Part shown: piece by piece, positions 25,915-34,391 of the stretch | How positions within the stretch are numbered: the first letter of the stretch is position 1 | Layout: every line of letters starts with the position of its first letter | NCBI RefSeq assembly: GCF_041625495.1 | Contig: NZ_JBFJTH010000011.1 | Coordinates: 1 to 43,114 of the forward strand | Direction of reading: 5' to 3' | DNA: 43,114 nucleotides | DNA from: Litorivivens sp041625495 | GTDB taxonomy: Bacteria; Pseudomonadota; Gammaproteobacteria; Pseudomonadales; Spongiibacteraceae | Made by a program: the position numbers and the translations under genes | The notes under the pieces: model-generated | What the model saw: only the letters and a program-made list of their open reading frames with translations | Told to the model about the DNA's origin: nothing | Database searches by the model: none

Positions 25915-25942
25915 ATTGTACAGATTTCGGCGCCAGCGTCAA
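25915..25942 (-). promoter_or_regulatory. Sigma70 promoter of the coiled-coil gene
   Basis: On the minus strand TTGACG (25942-25937) and TACAAT (25920-25915) each match five of six consensus bases, with a 16-base spacer. The start codon at 25793 lies about 120 bases downstream. Confidence 0.55.
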
Positions 25943-26283
25943 AATTGTTACGTCTTTCTTACCCGATCGTAATTTCGGGGTCTGAAAGATCGCTAAGCTC
26001 GATTTTTGAATGCAGGCAGTGACTTGAGGCGTATCGCCCGTTGTGCTCGCTATATAAAGCCTGCGGGCTATTGGGCGAGGGCCCTTCGCCGGAGTGATAG
26101 GTGGTGATCGAGTCTGGTCAGTGGTGGAGCGGCGGGGAATGGATTGGCTGAGGGTGTGTTGTTTCGAGAGCCTGATCTGGCCGCTTCGAGTGCAAGATTT
26201 TAGTGCGGCGTCGGGGTGTATTTCCATTGATCGGATGAATAGCGGATATAGCTGATCTAATCCTGTGGGCCCGCGTTGACAGG

Positions 26284-26320
26284 GCCTGTAAACACGGTTA
26301 GTTTCACGAGGATTTATAAT
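26284..26320 (+). promoter_or_regulatory. fadD promoter region with perfect -10 box and hyphenated inverted repeat
   Basis: TATAAT at 26315-26320 is a perfect -10 box 58 bases before the fadD start, but no good -35 lies 16-18 bases upstream. Instead GTAAAC (26288-26293) and GTTTCAC (26301-26307) form an imperfect inverted repeat in that place. A weak -35 could mean activation or repression by a fatty-acid-responsive regulator of FadR or PsrA type. The site does not match either consensus exactly, so the regulator is open. Confidence 0.4.
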
Positions 26321-26378
26321 CCCGCGCCGCTTTTCCTGCGGGCGATAACAAAGTCTTAGTCAAGTCTGAGGAAGGAAC

Positions 26379-28076
26379 GTGTCAGAACAAGCCATATCTG
26401 TAAGTGAGGCGATTGCTGCCGGTCAAAAGCGTGCCGGCGTGCCGGAAACCATAAATCCGGATCAGTTTAAAAACCTGGTTGAGTTATTTGATTTCTGCAT
26501 CAAAAGCTACCGCGACCGCGATGCGGTAACCAGCGTCGGCCATACTCTGACCTACGGCCAACTGGAAGAGCAATCTGCGGCGTTAGGCGCCTACCTTCAA
26601 CAAAAGACGGATTTGCAACCGGGCGATCGCGTAGCGATACAGATGCCCAACATCATTCAGTACCCTGTCACTTTGTTTGCTGTACTGCGAGCAGGCTTTG
26701 TGGTGGTGAATACCAATCCGTTGTACAGCCCACGGGAAATCAAGCACCAGTTGAATGACTCTGGTGCGAAAGCCCTGATCCTGCTCGCCAACGTGGGGGA
26801 AGCCGCAGCCGAAGTTCTGTCCGAGACACCCGTTAAGACGGTGATCATGACCGAGATTGCGGATCTGCACCCGCCGTTGAAAGGTCGGCTGATCAATTTT
26901 GCCGCCAAGCATGTCAAGAAAATGATCCCCGAATACTCCATGCCGGGCACCATTCCTTTCCGCAAGGCGATTGCTCAGGGGCGTAAACTGAAACTGAAGG
27001 TTGCTGATCCTGCAGCAAACGATGTGGCATTGCTGCAATACACCGGCGGTACCACCGGGGTTTCCAAGGGAGCAATGATTTCCCATCGCAACCTCATAGC
27101 CAATGTGCTGCAGGCTGCCAGTATTTTTGATACCTACGGGTTTAAAGAGGGCCCTCAAACCTTTATCGGTCCGCTGCCGCTCTATCATATTTATTCATTT
27201 ACTCTTGGCTTTATTGTGATGATGCAGGGTAACCATACCGTGCTGATTCCTAATCCGCGTGATATGGACGCTTTCATCAAGGAGATGAAAAAGTGGAAAT
27301 TCAGCGGCATGAGCGGGCTCAATACCCTGTTCGTTGGCCTGATGAAGCATCCGGAGTTCAAGGAAATCGATTTCTCAGAGCTTAAAATGACGCTGTCTGG
27401 CGGCATGGCACTGACTTCTGCGGCGGCCAAAAACTGGCATGAGATGACTGGTTGCGAAATCTATGAGGGCTACGGTCTAACCGAAACCTCTCCTGTGGTG
27501 TCAACCAATCCGGGTGGCGCCAACCAGATTGGCTGCATTGGTGTGCCGGTGCCGAACACTGAAATCAAGATTGTTGGTGACGATGGCTCGGCGCAACCAG
27601 TGGGAGAGCGCGGTGAGCTGTGTGTTCGTGGCCCGCAGGTCATGCTGGGTTACTGGCAGCGCGATGATGAAACCGCCAAAATGATCGATGAAGACGGTTG
27701 GCTGCACACCGGTGACGTGGCTGTCGTGCAGGCAGATGGTTACATGAAGATTGTTGACCGGATGAAAGACATGATTCTGGTGTCCGGTTTCAACGTGTAC
27801 CCGAATGAAATTGAAGATGTGGTCTGCAGCCACCCAGAAGTGGCGGAATGCGCCGCGATCGGCGTGCCGGATGACAAATCAGGTGAAGTGGTCAAGATCT
27901 TCGTAGTGGGCAAAAACGGCGCGGTGAATGAAGATTCCCTTAAGGCCCACCTGCGTGAACAGTTGACTGGCTACAAAATTCCTAAGTACATCGAGCAGCG
28001 CGAAGAACTGCCCAAATCCAATGTGGGCAAAGTTTTACGTCGCGAATTGCGCGATGAGGAATTAAAATCGGCCTGA
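26379..28076 (+). CDS. fadD: Long-chain fatty acid-CoA ligase FadD
   Basis: A 565-residue ANL-superfamily adenylating enzyme. The P-loop-like AMP motif YTGGTTGVSKGA lies near residue 217, GYGLTETSP near 365, and the hinge region GWLHTGDVA near 445. IVDRMKDMILVSGFNVYPNEIE follows, and the catalytic Lys segment PKSNVGKVLRREL closes the protein. It activates long-chain fatty acids to acyl-CoA for beta-oxidation or lipid synthesis. The GTG start at 26379 is preceded by a strong GAGGAAGGA. It is followed by a Rho-independent terminator. With fadE about 9 kb away it suggests active fatty acid use. Confidence 0.95.
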   Translation: MSEQAISVSEAIAAGQKRAGVPETINPDQFKNLVELFDFCIKSYRDRDAVTSVGHTLTYGQLEEQSAALGAYLQQKTDLQPGDRVAIQMPNIIQYPVTLFAVLRAGFVVVNTNPLYSPREIKHQLNDSGAKALILLANVGEAAAEVLSETPVKTVIMTEIADLHPPLKGRLINFAAKHVKKMIPEYSMPGTIPFRKAIAQGRKLKLKVADPAANDVALLQYTGGTTGVSKGAMISHRNLIANVLQAASIFDTYGFKEGPQTFIGPLPLYHIYSFTLGFIVMMQGNHTVLIPNPRDMDAFIKEMKKWKFSGMSGLNTLFVGLMKHPEFKEIDFSELKMTLSGGMALTSAAAKNWHEMTGCEIYEGYGLTETSPVVSTNPGGANQIGCIGVPVPNTEIKIVGDDGSAQPVGERGELCVRGPQVMLGYWQRDDETAKMIDEDGWLHTGDVAVVQADGYMKIVDRMKDMILVSGFNVYPNEIEDVVCSHPEVAECAAIGVPDDKSGEVVKIFVVGKNGAVNEDSLKAHLREQLTGYKIPKYIEQREELPKSNVGKVLRRELRDEELKSA

Positions 28077-28102
28077 TCGATTTCTCCGCAATGTTGTAGA
28101 GA

Positions 28103-28124
28103 AACGCCCTGCGGGGCGTTTTTT
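28103..28124 (+). terminator. Rho-independent terminator after fadD
   Basis: AACGCCC (28103-28109), loop TGCG and GGGCGTT (28114-28120) form a perfect 7-base stem followed by TTTT and a further T-rich stretch. It lies 27 bases after the fadD stop and directly before hrpA. Confidence 0.9.
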
Positions 28125-28132
28125 CGTTTTGG

Positions 28133-31100
28133 ATGGGTATGAAAGAGGAAAGCCTCGACACGTCATGGCTGGCTGAGTGCTGCAGCGGTGATTGGCCGAA
28201 ATTACAAAAACTGGCTCGGGATCTGGCGCGCCGCCAGCAGCTGGGAAAGCCCTGCGATCGGTTGCAGCAGCGTCTCGACGCGGTGCTTGAATCATCGCGC
28301 CAGCGCTATGCACAGCGACGTGCCGCGGTGCCCGCTATTCATTACCCGGATCTGCCGGTAGCGCGAGAGATAGGTCGGCTCAGAGAGGCTTTTGATCAGA
28401 ACCAGGTTATTATTGTCGCCGGCGAAACCGGTTCGGGCAAAACGACCCAGTTACCCAAGCTCTGTCTCGAGGCGGGTCGTGGCGTACGCGGCCTGATTGG
28501 CCACACTCAACCCCGGCGTCTCGCCGCGCGCACCGTTGCCCAACGGATTGCCAGTGAGCTGAAAACTGAGTTGGGCGCGTCGGTAGGCTTTCAGGTGCGT
28601 TTTCAGGACCAGGTTTCCGCACTCAGTCATATCAAATTGATGACCGACGGTATTCTGCTGGCAGAAATACAAAATGACCCGCTGCTGTACCGCTACGATA
28701 CCCTGATTATTGATGAGGCCCACGAGCGCAGTCTCAACATCGATTTTTTACTGGGCTATCTAAAGCTGCTGCTACCCAAACGCACAGATCTCAAGGTGGT
28801 CATTACGTCGGCCACGATTGATGTAGAGCGTTTTTCCCGACATTTCGATAATGCGCCGGTGATTGAAGTTTCGGGGCGGACCTACCCGGTGGAAACCCGT
28901 TATCGGCCGCTGGAGGAATTGAGCCCGGAGCTGGATCAGGCAGAAGCCATAGAACAGGCCTTATGGGAGTTGCATGACGAGGGTGGTCGTCAGCAGGGAG
29001 ACGTGCTGGTCTTTCTCAGTGGTGAGCGGGAGATTCGTGCGGCTGCGCTGCAGCTGCGCAAATCATCCCTGTTGGGTTTGGAAGTTTTGCCACTCTACGC
29101 GCGCCTTAGCGGCAGTGAGCAGCAACGTATTTTCGACGAGGGGTCGCGGCGTGGGTGGCGCGTGGTGCTCGCGACCAATGTGGCGGAAACCTCGCTGACA
29201 GTGCCTGGCATTCGCTATGTGATCGACACCGGTACCGCCCGGATCAGTCGTTACAGCTATCGCAGTAAAGTACAACGCCTTCCGATTGAACCGATTTCTC
29301 AAGCCAGCGCCAATCAGCGAGCAGGTCGCTGCGGCCGGATAGCGCCGGGTGTCTGTGTGCGCTTGTATTCGCAAGAGGATTTCAACGCTCGCCCCGAATT
29401 CACTGAACCGGAAATCCAGCGAACCAATCTTGCATCGGTCATTCTGCAGATGCTGAATATGCGGCTGGGTGGTATTGAAAAGTTTCCCTTTGTCGACGCA
29501 CCTGATCGCCGTTTTATCAACGATGGGTACAAGTTGTTGGAGGAGCTCGGCGCAGTTGAATCGGGCGAGCTTACCGGACTCGGGCGAAAGCTGGTGCGAT
29601 TACCGGTTGATCCGCGGATGGCGCGCATCCTGGAAGCCGCCAGTGCGTCGGGCTGCCTTAGCGAAGCGCTGATCATCGTCAGCGCCCTGAGTATTCAGGA
29701 CCCGCGGGAGCGGCCTGCGGACAAGCAGCAGGCTGCTGACGAAAAACACCGTCGTTTCGCGGACAAGGAGTCAGACTTTGTCGCCTTCGTGAATCTCTGG
29801 AATTATCTGGAAGAACAACGCCAGGCGCTTTCCGGGAACCAGTTCCGCAAGCTGTGTCAGCGAGAATTTATAGCCTTTACGCGTGCACAGGAATGGCGAG
29901 AGCTGCACTGGCAACTCAAGTTGTTGTGTCGTGAAAACGGTTGGAAACTGAACGCGGAGCCGGCTGACTACCTTTCGTTGCACAGGGCCTTACTAGCAGG
30001 TTTCCTCAGCCATGTGGCTAAAAAAGATGAAGAGCATCTCTATTTGGGTACCCGTAACCGCAAAATGCGTATCTTTCCGGGTTCAGCCTTATTCCGAAAA
30101 AATCCAGCCTGGATTGTGGCTGCAGAACTGGCAGAAACCACCCAACTTTATGCCCGCTGCGTTGCGAAAATTGATCCGCAGTGGATTTTAGGAATCAACG
30201 ACGCGGTACTGAAATACCAATACTTCGAACCACACTGGCAGGCGCGTGCGGGTCGCGTTTCTGCATTCCAGCAAACCAGTCTATACGGTTTGGTCATTCA
30301 GGATCGAAAACGCATCAACTACAGTGTTATAGACCCGGCTCTGTCGCGCGAGATATTGATTCGCAGCGCACTGGTGGAAGGCCAGTACCGCGGCAAGGCG
30401 ACGTTCTTTCACCATAATAAGCGCGTAATTGCCGAGGTTCTTGCTTTGGAAAGCAAGCTGCGTCGCCGCGATTTGCTGCTCAGTGACGATGGTCTCTTCG
30501 CCTTATATGATGCGCGGTTACCAGCGGACATCGTCAGCAGTCGCCATCTGGAGAGCTGGCTGAAGCAAGCTTCAGAAGCCGAGCGCAGTAGTCTGAATAT
30601 GTCGGCAAATGATGTGTTGGCTGTGTCAACGGATCAGCAGACGGTCGACCAGTTTCCTGATACCTGGCGCTGGCAGGAATTGCGTCTTCCGTTGAAATAT
30701 AGATTTGAGCCAGGGCATGAGGCCGACGGTGTCAGTCTGGATATCCCGTTGGTATTGCTCAACCGCGTGCCGGATCATCTGCCGGAATGGTTGGTGCCGG
30801 GGCTGTTGCAGGAAAAATGCGTGGCCTTGGTGAAAGCGCTGCCGAAGCAGTGGCGCAAGAAATTCATGCCCATACCGGTTACGGTGGGCAAGGCGTTAGC
30901 GGCGATGCAGGCGGACGATCGTCCCCTGAGTCTGGCACTTGGCGAGGCGATCAAGCGCGTTACCGGTGAGGACATTCCTTCATCACTGTGGAGTGCTGAG
31001 CCGCTGGATGCCTATTATCAAATGAACTTCAGGGTGCTGGGTGACAATGGTCAGCTTCTCGCGCAGGGGCGCGATTTGCACGCCCTGAAAAGCCGCTTCT

Positions 31101-32038
31101 CCGATCAGGCTACAGCCAGTTTGCAAGCCAAAGGCTCTGTAGACTTTGAATCGCAACGGGCAAGCAGTTGGCAGTTTGATTCCTTGCCCACCTCCCGACG
31201 CATCCGTCAGGCTGGCGCTGAAGTAACCGTGTATCCAGCGCTGGTAGATCGTGGCGATAGTGTAGAAAGCCGCCTACTGGATACGGCTGTGGAAGCCGAA
31301 ATATCGAGTCGTCAGGCGGTGGTGCGGTTATTAATGCTGGGTTTGGCAAAACAATTAAAGCCGCTGCGCGATCGCATGCTTAAATCCAATGCCGCGCAGT
31401 TGCAGTTTGCGGCGTTGAAAGTGCAGCGCCGCGATTGGCTTGAGGCCTTGCTGGAAGCGGCGGTTGAGCAGGCGTATTTACAGGGACAACCATTGCCGCG
31501 CTCTAAAGAAGACTATGATCAGCTGCTGGCGCGAGGCCGCAGTGAGTTATTGCCTGCGGTTGAGCTCAGAGAGGCGCTGGCGGAGTCGATATTGGCAGGT
31601 GCAGCGGCGGTGCAGCGCCAACTGAAATCGCTGACCCAGCTGACCTGGATTGAAACGGTAGCGGATGTTCGTGCTCAACTTGACGGGTTGTTGTTCCCGC
31701 GTTTCCTTCGGCTGTTGCCACTTGACAGGTTACAGCACTATCCGCGTTATCTAACAGCGCTGGAGTGGCGCCTCGATAAGCTGGAAGGCCAATATCAACG
31801 CGAGCGTCAGCTAAACATCACATTGAAGACGGTTACCGAGCCTTTGTGGCAGCAAACAACACCGGAGCAATTGGCGCAGGGCCCTGAAGACGCGCCGCTT
31901 AATACCTATCGCTGGTTGTTGGAAGAGTTTAGGGTGTCTTTATATGCCCAGAAGTTGGGCACAGACAGTCCTGTATCCGAAAAACGTCTGAAAACCCTGT
32001 GGCGTGACATTCAGGCGGCACAGGCTCCCCGGGTATGA
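28133..32038 (+). CDS. hrpA: ATP-dependent RNA helicase HrpA
   Basis: A 1301-residue DEAH-box helicase of normal HrpA length. Motif I GETGSGKTTQ lies near residue 97, motif II DEAHERS near 194, and motif III SAT near 225. Motif VI is QRAGRCGR, near 396. Helicase-associated and OB-fold regions follow, then the long C-terminal domain particular to HrpA. HrpA acts in ribosome-associated RNA remodelling, including rescue of stalled ribosomes in E. coli. ATG 28133 and ATG 28139 are both possible starts. Neither has a strong ribosome site, because the fadD terminator occupies the upstream sequence. No partner gene is evident. Confidence 0.96.
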   Translation: MGMKEESLDTSWLAECCSGDWPKLQKLARDLARRQQLGKPCDRLQQRLDAVLESSRQRYAQRRAAVPAIHYPDLPVAREIGRLREAFDQNQVIIVAGETGSGKTTQLPKLCLEAGRGVRGLIGHTQPRRLAARTVAQRIASELKTELGASVGFQVRFQDQVSALSHIKLMTDGILLAEIQNDPLLYRYDTLIIDEAHERSLNIDFLLGYLKLLLPKRTDLKVVITSATIDVERFSRHFDNAPVIEVSGRTYPVETRYRPLEELSPELDQAEAIEQALWELHDEGGRQQGDVLVFLSGEREIRAAALQLRKSSLLGLEVLPLYARLSGSEQQRIFDEGSRRGWRVVLATNVAETSLTVPGIRYVIDTGTARISRYSYRSKVQRLPIEPISQASANQRAGRCGRIAPGVCVRLYSQEDFNARPEFTEPEIQRTNLASVILQMLNMRLGGIEKFPFVDAPDRRFINDGYKLLEELGAVESGELTGLGRKLVRLPVDPRMARILEAASASGCLSEALIIVSALSIQDPRERPADKQQAADEKHRRFADKESDFVAFVNLWNYLEEQRQALSGNQFRKLCQREFIAFTRAQEWRELHWQLKLLCRENGWKLNAEPADYLSLHRALLAGFLSHVAKKDEEHLYLGTRNRKMRIFPGSALFRKNPAWIVAAELAETTQLYARCVAKIDPQWILGINDAVLKYQYFEPHWQARAGRVSAFQQTSLYGLVIQDRKRINYSVIDPALSREILIRSALVEGQYRGKATFFHHNKRVIAEVLALESKLRRRDLLLSDDGLFALYDARLPADIVSSRHLESWLKQASEAERSSLNMSANDVLAVSTDQQTVDQFPDTWRWQELRLPLKYRFEPGHEADGVSLDIPLVLLNRVPDHLPEWLVPGLLQEKCVALVKALPKQWRKKFMPIPVTVGKALAAMQADDRPLSLALGEAIKRVTGEDIPSSLWSAEPLDAYYQMNFRVLGDNGQLLAQGRDLHALKSRFSDQATASLQAKGSVDFESQRASSWQFDSLPTSRRIRQAGAEVTVYPALVDRGDSVESRLLDTAVEAEISSRQAVVRLLMLGLAKQLKPLRDRMLKSNAAQLQFAALKVQRRDWLEALLEAAVEQAYLQGQPLPRSKEDYDQLLARGRSELLPAVELREALAESILAGAAAVQRQLKSLTQLTWIETVADVRAQLDGLLFPRFLRLLPLDRLQHYPRYLTALEWRLDKLEGQYQRERQLNITLKTVTEPLWQQTTPEQLAQGPEDAPLNTYRWLLEEFRVSLYAQKLGTDSPVSEKRLKTLWRDIQAAQAPRV

Positions 32039-32084
32039 TGTCAAGTTGCCAGGGTTCGTTCGTGTCTGGGGGAGTAATTACTGC

Positions 32085-32113
32085 TTGACGGCGTCGTTAC
32101 ATTTGCCCATAAC
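32085..32113 (+). promoter_or_regulatory. Sigma70-like promoter of the hvfABC operon
   Basis: TTGACG (32085-32090, five of six) and CATAAC (32108-32113, four of six) are 17 bases apart. Transcription from here would give a leader of about 120 bases before hvfA. A TGTAAC box at 32180 could be an ECF sigma -35 element, but no matching -10 was found at the right distance. Confidence 0.4.
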
Positions 32114-32151
32114 AACAGGGTTAAGGCCGGACACCTTCGGGACCTTGTTGT
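32112..32151. repeat. Inverted repeat in the hvfA leader
   Basis: ACAACAGGG (32112-32120) pairs with CCTTGTTGT (32143-32151) over nine positions including one G-T. An inner AAGG/CCTT pair (32123-32126 with 32134-32137) gives a nested stem. The left arm overlaps the predicted -10 and start site, so the repeat could be an operator. It could also be an RNA hairpin if transcription starts further upstream. Confidence 0.4.
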
Positions 32152-32239
32152 GTACATTGATGAAATTTTGATGCCGGGTTGTAACATCTGCCGGTGTGCT
32201 GCATCCAAGTAGCGTAATACCTTTTAGGAGAGTAATTCC

Positions 32240-32731
32240 ATGGCGAAACTAAGCAAAAAACCTCTGGCAGCCGCATTGAGTGCAGCTTTTCTGGCGAGTA
32301 CCGGCAGCGCCGTTGTCAGTGCCGAAACTAACCCCTTTGCTGCGAACCACTTAAGCGCGGGTTACGATCTTGCTTCTTACGGCAAGCATGCGGAAGGCAA
32401 GTGTGGAGAGGGCAAATGTGGCGAAGGTAAGTGTGGCGCCAAGTCGAAAGCCAAGGCTGAAGGCAAGTGCGGTGAAGGTAAATGCGGCGAAGGCAAATGC
32501 GGAGCCGAGTCTAAAGCCAAAGCGAAAGCTGAGGGCAAATGTGGTGAAGGCAAGTGTGGCGAAGGCAAATGCGGCGCTGAGTCTAAAGCCAAAGCTGAAG
32601 GCAAATGCGGTGAAGGTAAGTGTGGCGCCAGCTCTAAAGCCAAAGAGGGTAAGTGTGGCGAAGGTAAGTGTGGTGCCAGCTCTAAAGCTAAAGAGGGCAA
32701 ATGTGGCGAAGGTAAGTGCGGTAGCCACTAA
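32240..32731 (+). CDS. hvfA: HvfA/bufferin-type RiPP precursor with 15 EGKCG motifs
   Basis: A 163-residue protein with a signal peptide-like leader (PLAAALSAAFLASTGSAVVSA, residues 8-28). The mature region is almost entirely EGKCG motifs in six blocks (3, 3, 3, 2, 2, 2), separated by Lys/Ala/Ser spacers such as AESKAKA and ASSKAK. In Haemophilus HvfA, Cys in EGKCG is converted by HvfB/HvfC into thiooxazole or oxazolone-thioamide groups that bind copper. The downstream genes here are exactly those families. Fifteen cysteines, all inside EGKCG, make this a long precursor. The start at ATG 32240 has AGGAGAG upstream. Likely role: periplasmic copper sequestration. Confidence 0.9.
   Translation: MAKLSKKPLAAALSAAFLASTGSAVVSAETNPFAANHLSAGYDLASYGKHAEGKCGEGKCGEGKCGAKSKAKAEGKCGEGKCGEGKCGAESKAKAKAEGKCGEGKCGEGKCGAESKAKAEGKCGEGKCGASSKAKEGKCGEGKCGASSKAKEGKCGEGKCGSH
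32393..32722 (+). repeat. In-frame tandem repeat of the EGKCG-coding unit
   Basis: Fifteen near-identical 15-base units (variants of GAAGGCAAGTGTGGC) occur in groups of two or three, separated by 18- to 27-base Lys/Ala-coding spacers. Units differ mainly at third positions. The structure favours copy-number change by slippage, so the motif number may differ between strains. The repeat also opens long, meaningless frames in other phases. Confidence 0.9.
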
Positions 32732-32743
32732 GCGGAGCGTTCC

Positions 32744-33577
32744 GTGGCTGATGTAAAAGCCGGCCTGGGTTTGCGGCGCGCCATAAGTGGCGCGCTAAAA
32801 GCCATCGCGCCCGGGGATGTCGATTTTATGGAAGTGGCGCCCGAGAACTGGATGCACCTCGGTGGGCGCTTGCGCAAGGATTTTGACTACTTCGCTGATC
32901 GCTATCCCATCTATCTTCACGGCCTGTCACTCAATATAGGTGGCGTTGCGCCATTAGATCGCGAGTTGCTGCTTTCAATTCGCGAATTCATGCGCGACTA
33001 CCAGTGCCCTTTGTATACCGAACACCTGACCTATTGTGCTGATGAAGGTCAGCTCTACGATCTGATGCCGATCCCTTTTACTGAAGCTGCGGTACGCCAT
33101 GTGTCGGATCGGGTGAAGGAAGTTCAGGATGTATTGGGTCAGCAGATTGCCTTGGAAAATGCGTCCTATTACGCCGCACCGGGGCAGGAAATGTCGGAGA
33201 GCGACTTTATTCGCGCAGTCTTGGAAAGTGCCGACTGTAAATTGCTGCTGGACGTAAATAATATTTACGTTAATAGCATTAACCATCGCTATGATCCCCT
33301 CGTATTTATGGATGCATTGCCGCTGGAGCGTGCCTGTTACCTGCATATTGCAGGACACTACGAGGAGGCAGAAGATCTTCGTGTGGACACCCACGGGGCC
33401 GATGTCATTGAGCCGGTATGGGCCTTGCTGGATGCCGCATACGATAGGCTGGGCGTGTTGCCCACGCTGGTGGAAAGGGATTTTAACTTTCCACCCATGG
33501 CCGAGCTGCTGGGCGAAGTGGCGCGTGTTAGGGCAGCACAGCGGCGTGTACAAGCCCCTGTGGAAGCGACCCCATGA
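32744..33577 (+). CDS. hvfB: DUF692 (MbnB/HvfB-like) multinuclear iron enzyme
   Basis: A 277-residue DUF692 TIM-barrel protein. Characteristic segments in order: MEVAPENWM, LHGLSLNIGG, YTEHLTYC, LENASYY, LLDVNNIYVNSINH, YLHIAGHYE, DTHGADV and VERDFNFP. They hold the His, Glu, Asp and Asn ligands of the iron centre. These enzymes modify Cys residues of RiPP precursors with a DUF2063-type partner. The GTG start has CGGAGCG about six bases upstream. It lies 12 bases after hvfA and overlaps hvfC as ATGA, so the three are co-expressed. The substrate is almost certainly the EGKCG precursor. Confidence 0.93.
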   Translation: MADVKAGLGLRRAISGALKAIAPGDVDFMEVAPENWMHLGGRLRKDFDYFADRYPIYLHGLSLNIGGVAPLDRELLLSIREFMRDYQCPLYTEHLTYCADEGQLYDLMPIPFTEAAVRHVSDRVKEVQDVLGQQIALENASYYAAPGQEMSESDFIRAVLESADCKLLLDVNNIYVNSINHRYDPLVFMDALPLERACYLHIAGHYEEAEDLRVDTHGADVIEPVWALLDAAYDRLGVLPTLVERDFNFPPMAELLGEVARVRAAQRRVQAPVEATP

Positions 33578-34308
33578 CGACGTTCCAGCAGCTACAGGGC
33601 GATCTAACCCGTCACATTCGTGACCCTGAGCGCCATGCCGGCCCCTCCGGGATTGAGGGGCGGCGGCTCAAGATATACCGGGAATTGTTTTACAACAATA
33701 TCGAAGGGTTCCTGAGTAGTGGCTTTCCCGTGTTGCGGTCGATCTTCAGCGATGAGGCTTGGCATGCCATGGTGCGGGATTTCATGCGTAGTCACTTGTG
33801 TCGTAGCCCCTATTTTCTTGAGATCAGTGAAGAGTTTCTTGCCTATCTTGAGCACGAGCGAGGGGAGCGTCCGGGTGATCCGCCCTTTATGCAGGAGCTG
33901 GCCCACTATGAGTGGGTGGAACTGGCACTTGATGTGGCTCCAGATGACGATTTGGCTGCTTGCTGTGACGATGTTCTGGCCGGATTGCCGGCAGTGTCAT
34001 CGCTGGCTTGGCCGCTGGCTTACCGCTTTCCCGTGCATCAGCTCGGCCCGGCTTTTCAGCCCGATCAGCCGCCAATCCAGCCGACCTATCTGGTGGTTTA
34101 TCGTACGCCGGATGACGACGTGGAATTTATGGAAATTAATGCTGTGACGTTTCGTCTGCTGGCGCTGTTGCAGGAAGGGTCGGCAAGCTCAGGCGCAGAG
34201 GTACTGCAGCAACTGGCGGTTGAGATGAGTCATCCGGATCCCGGGCAATTGCTCCATTTTGGCGCAGATTTGATGGCGCAGTTACAGGCTGCGTCTATTC
34301 TGCGCTGA
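33574..34308 (+). CDS. hvfC: DUF2063 (HvfC/BufC-like) RiPP partner protein
   Basis: A 244-residue protein with an N-terminal DUF2063 helical domain (FQQLQGDLTRHIRD, RLKIYRELFYNNIEGFLSSGFPVLRSI, FLEISEEFLAYLEHE). A C-terminal beta-rich part of about 100 residues follows (PIQPTYLVVYRTPDDDVEFMEIN). Proteins of this type hold the precursor for the DUF692 enzyme. Its ATG overlaps the hvfB stop. The DoxX-type membrane gene (HvfD) often found next is absent; mlaA follows instead. The stop codon overlaps a GATTCCC/GGGAATC hairpin. Confidence 0.9.
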   Translation: MTTFQQLQGDLTRHIRDPERHAGPSGIEGRRLKIYRELFYNNIEGFLSSGFPVLRSIFSDEAWHAMVRDFMRSHLCRSPYFLEISEEFLAYLEHERGERPGDPPFMQELAHYEWVELALDVAPDDDLAACCDDVLAGLPAVSSLAWPLAYRFPVHQLGPAFQPDQPPIQPTYLVVYRTPDDDVEFMEINAVTFRLLALLQEGSASSGAEVLQQLAVEMSHPDPGQLLHFGADLMAQLQAASILR

Positions 34309-34323
34309 TTCCCGGCGGGAATC
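34307..34323. terminator. Hairpin at the end of hvfC, possible terminator
   Basis: GATTCCC (34307-34313), loop GGC and GGGAATC (34317-34323) form a perfect 7-base stem that overlaps the hvfC stop codon. No T-run follows, so it would be a weak or Rho-assisted terminator or a 3'-end stabiliser. Confidence 0.45.
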
Positions 34324-34391
34324 CGCTGGATTTAGCATCCAAACCGCTATATCGTTGCGTATCAATAATAAATCTGGCGATTCTATCTGGA

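Larger units (their letters stand above)
25794..26378. other. 585-base intergenic region with divergent promoters
   Basis: This gap separates the coiled-coil gene (leftward) from fadD (rightward). It holds the two candidate promoters listed separately. A minus-strand open frame of 145 codons (25790-26227) and a few shorter frames occur, but they lack ribosome sites and protein-like composition. No RNA gene or repeat was recognised. An unannotated small RNA cannot be excluded. Confidence 0.5.

Noticed and set aside
25790..26227. 145-codon minus-strand open frame between the coiled-coil gene and fadD
   Set aside because: No ribosome site, no recognisable domain, and it overlaps a good promoter for the downstream gene and that gene's first codons.
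32393..32722. Repeat-spacer pattern resembling a CRISPR array
   Set aside because: The units are 15-base, in-frame and coding; spacers are low-complexity Lys/Ala codons and no cas gene is present.
32351..32728. Long open frames on the minus strand and in the second plus frame across the hvfA repeat
   Set aside because: They arise from the 15-base repeat lacking stops in several phases. The plus frame starting at 32240 has the ribosome site, signal peptide and known precursor motif.
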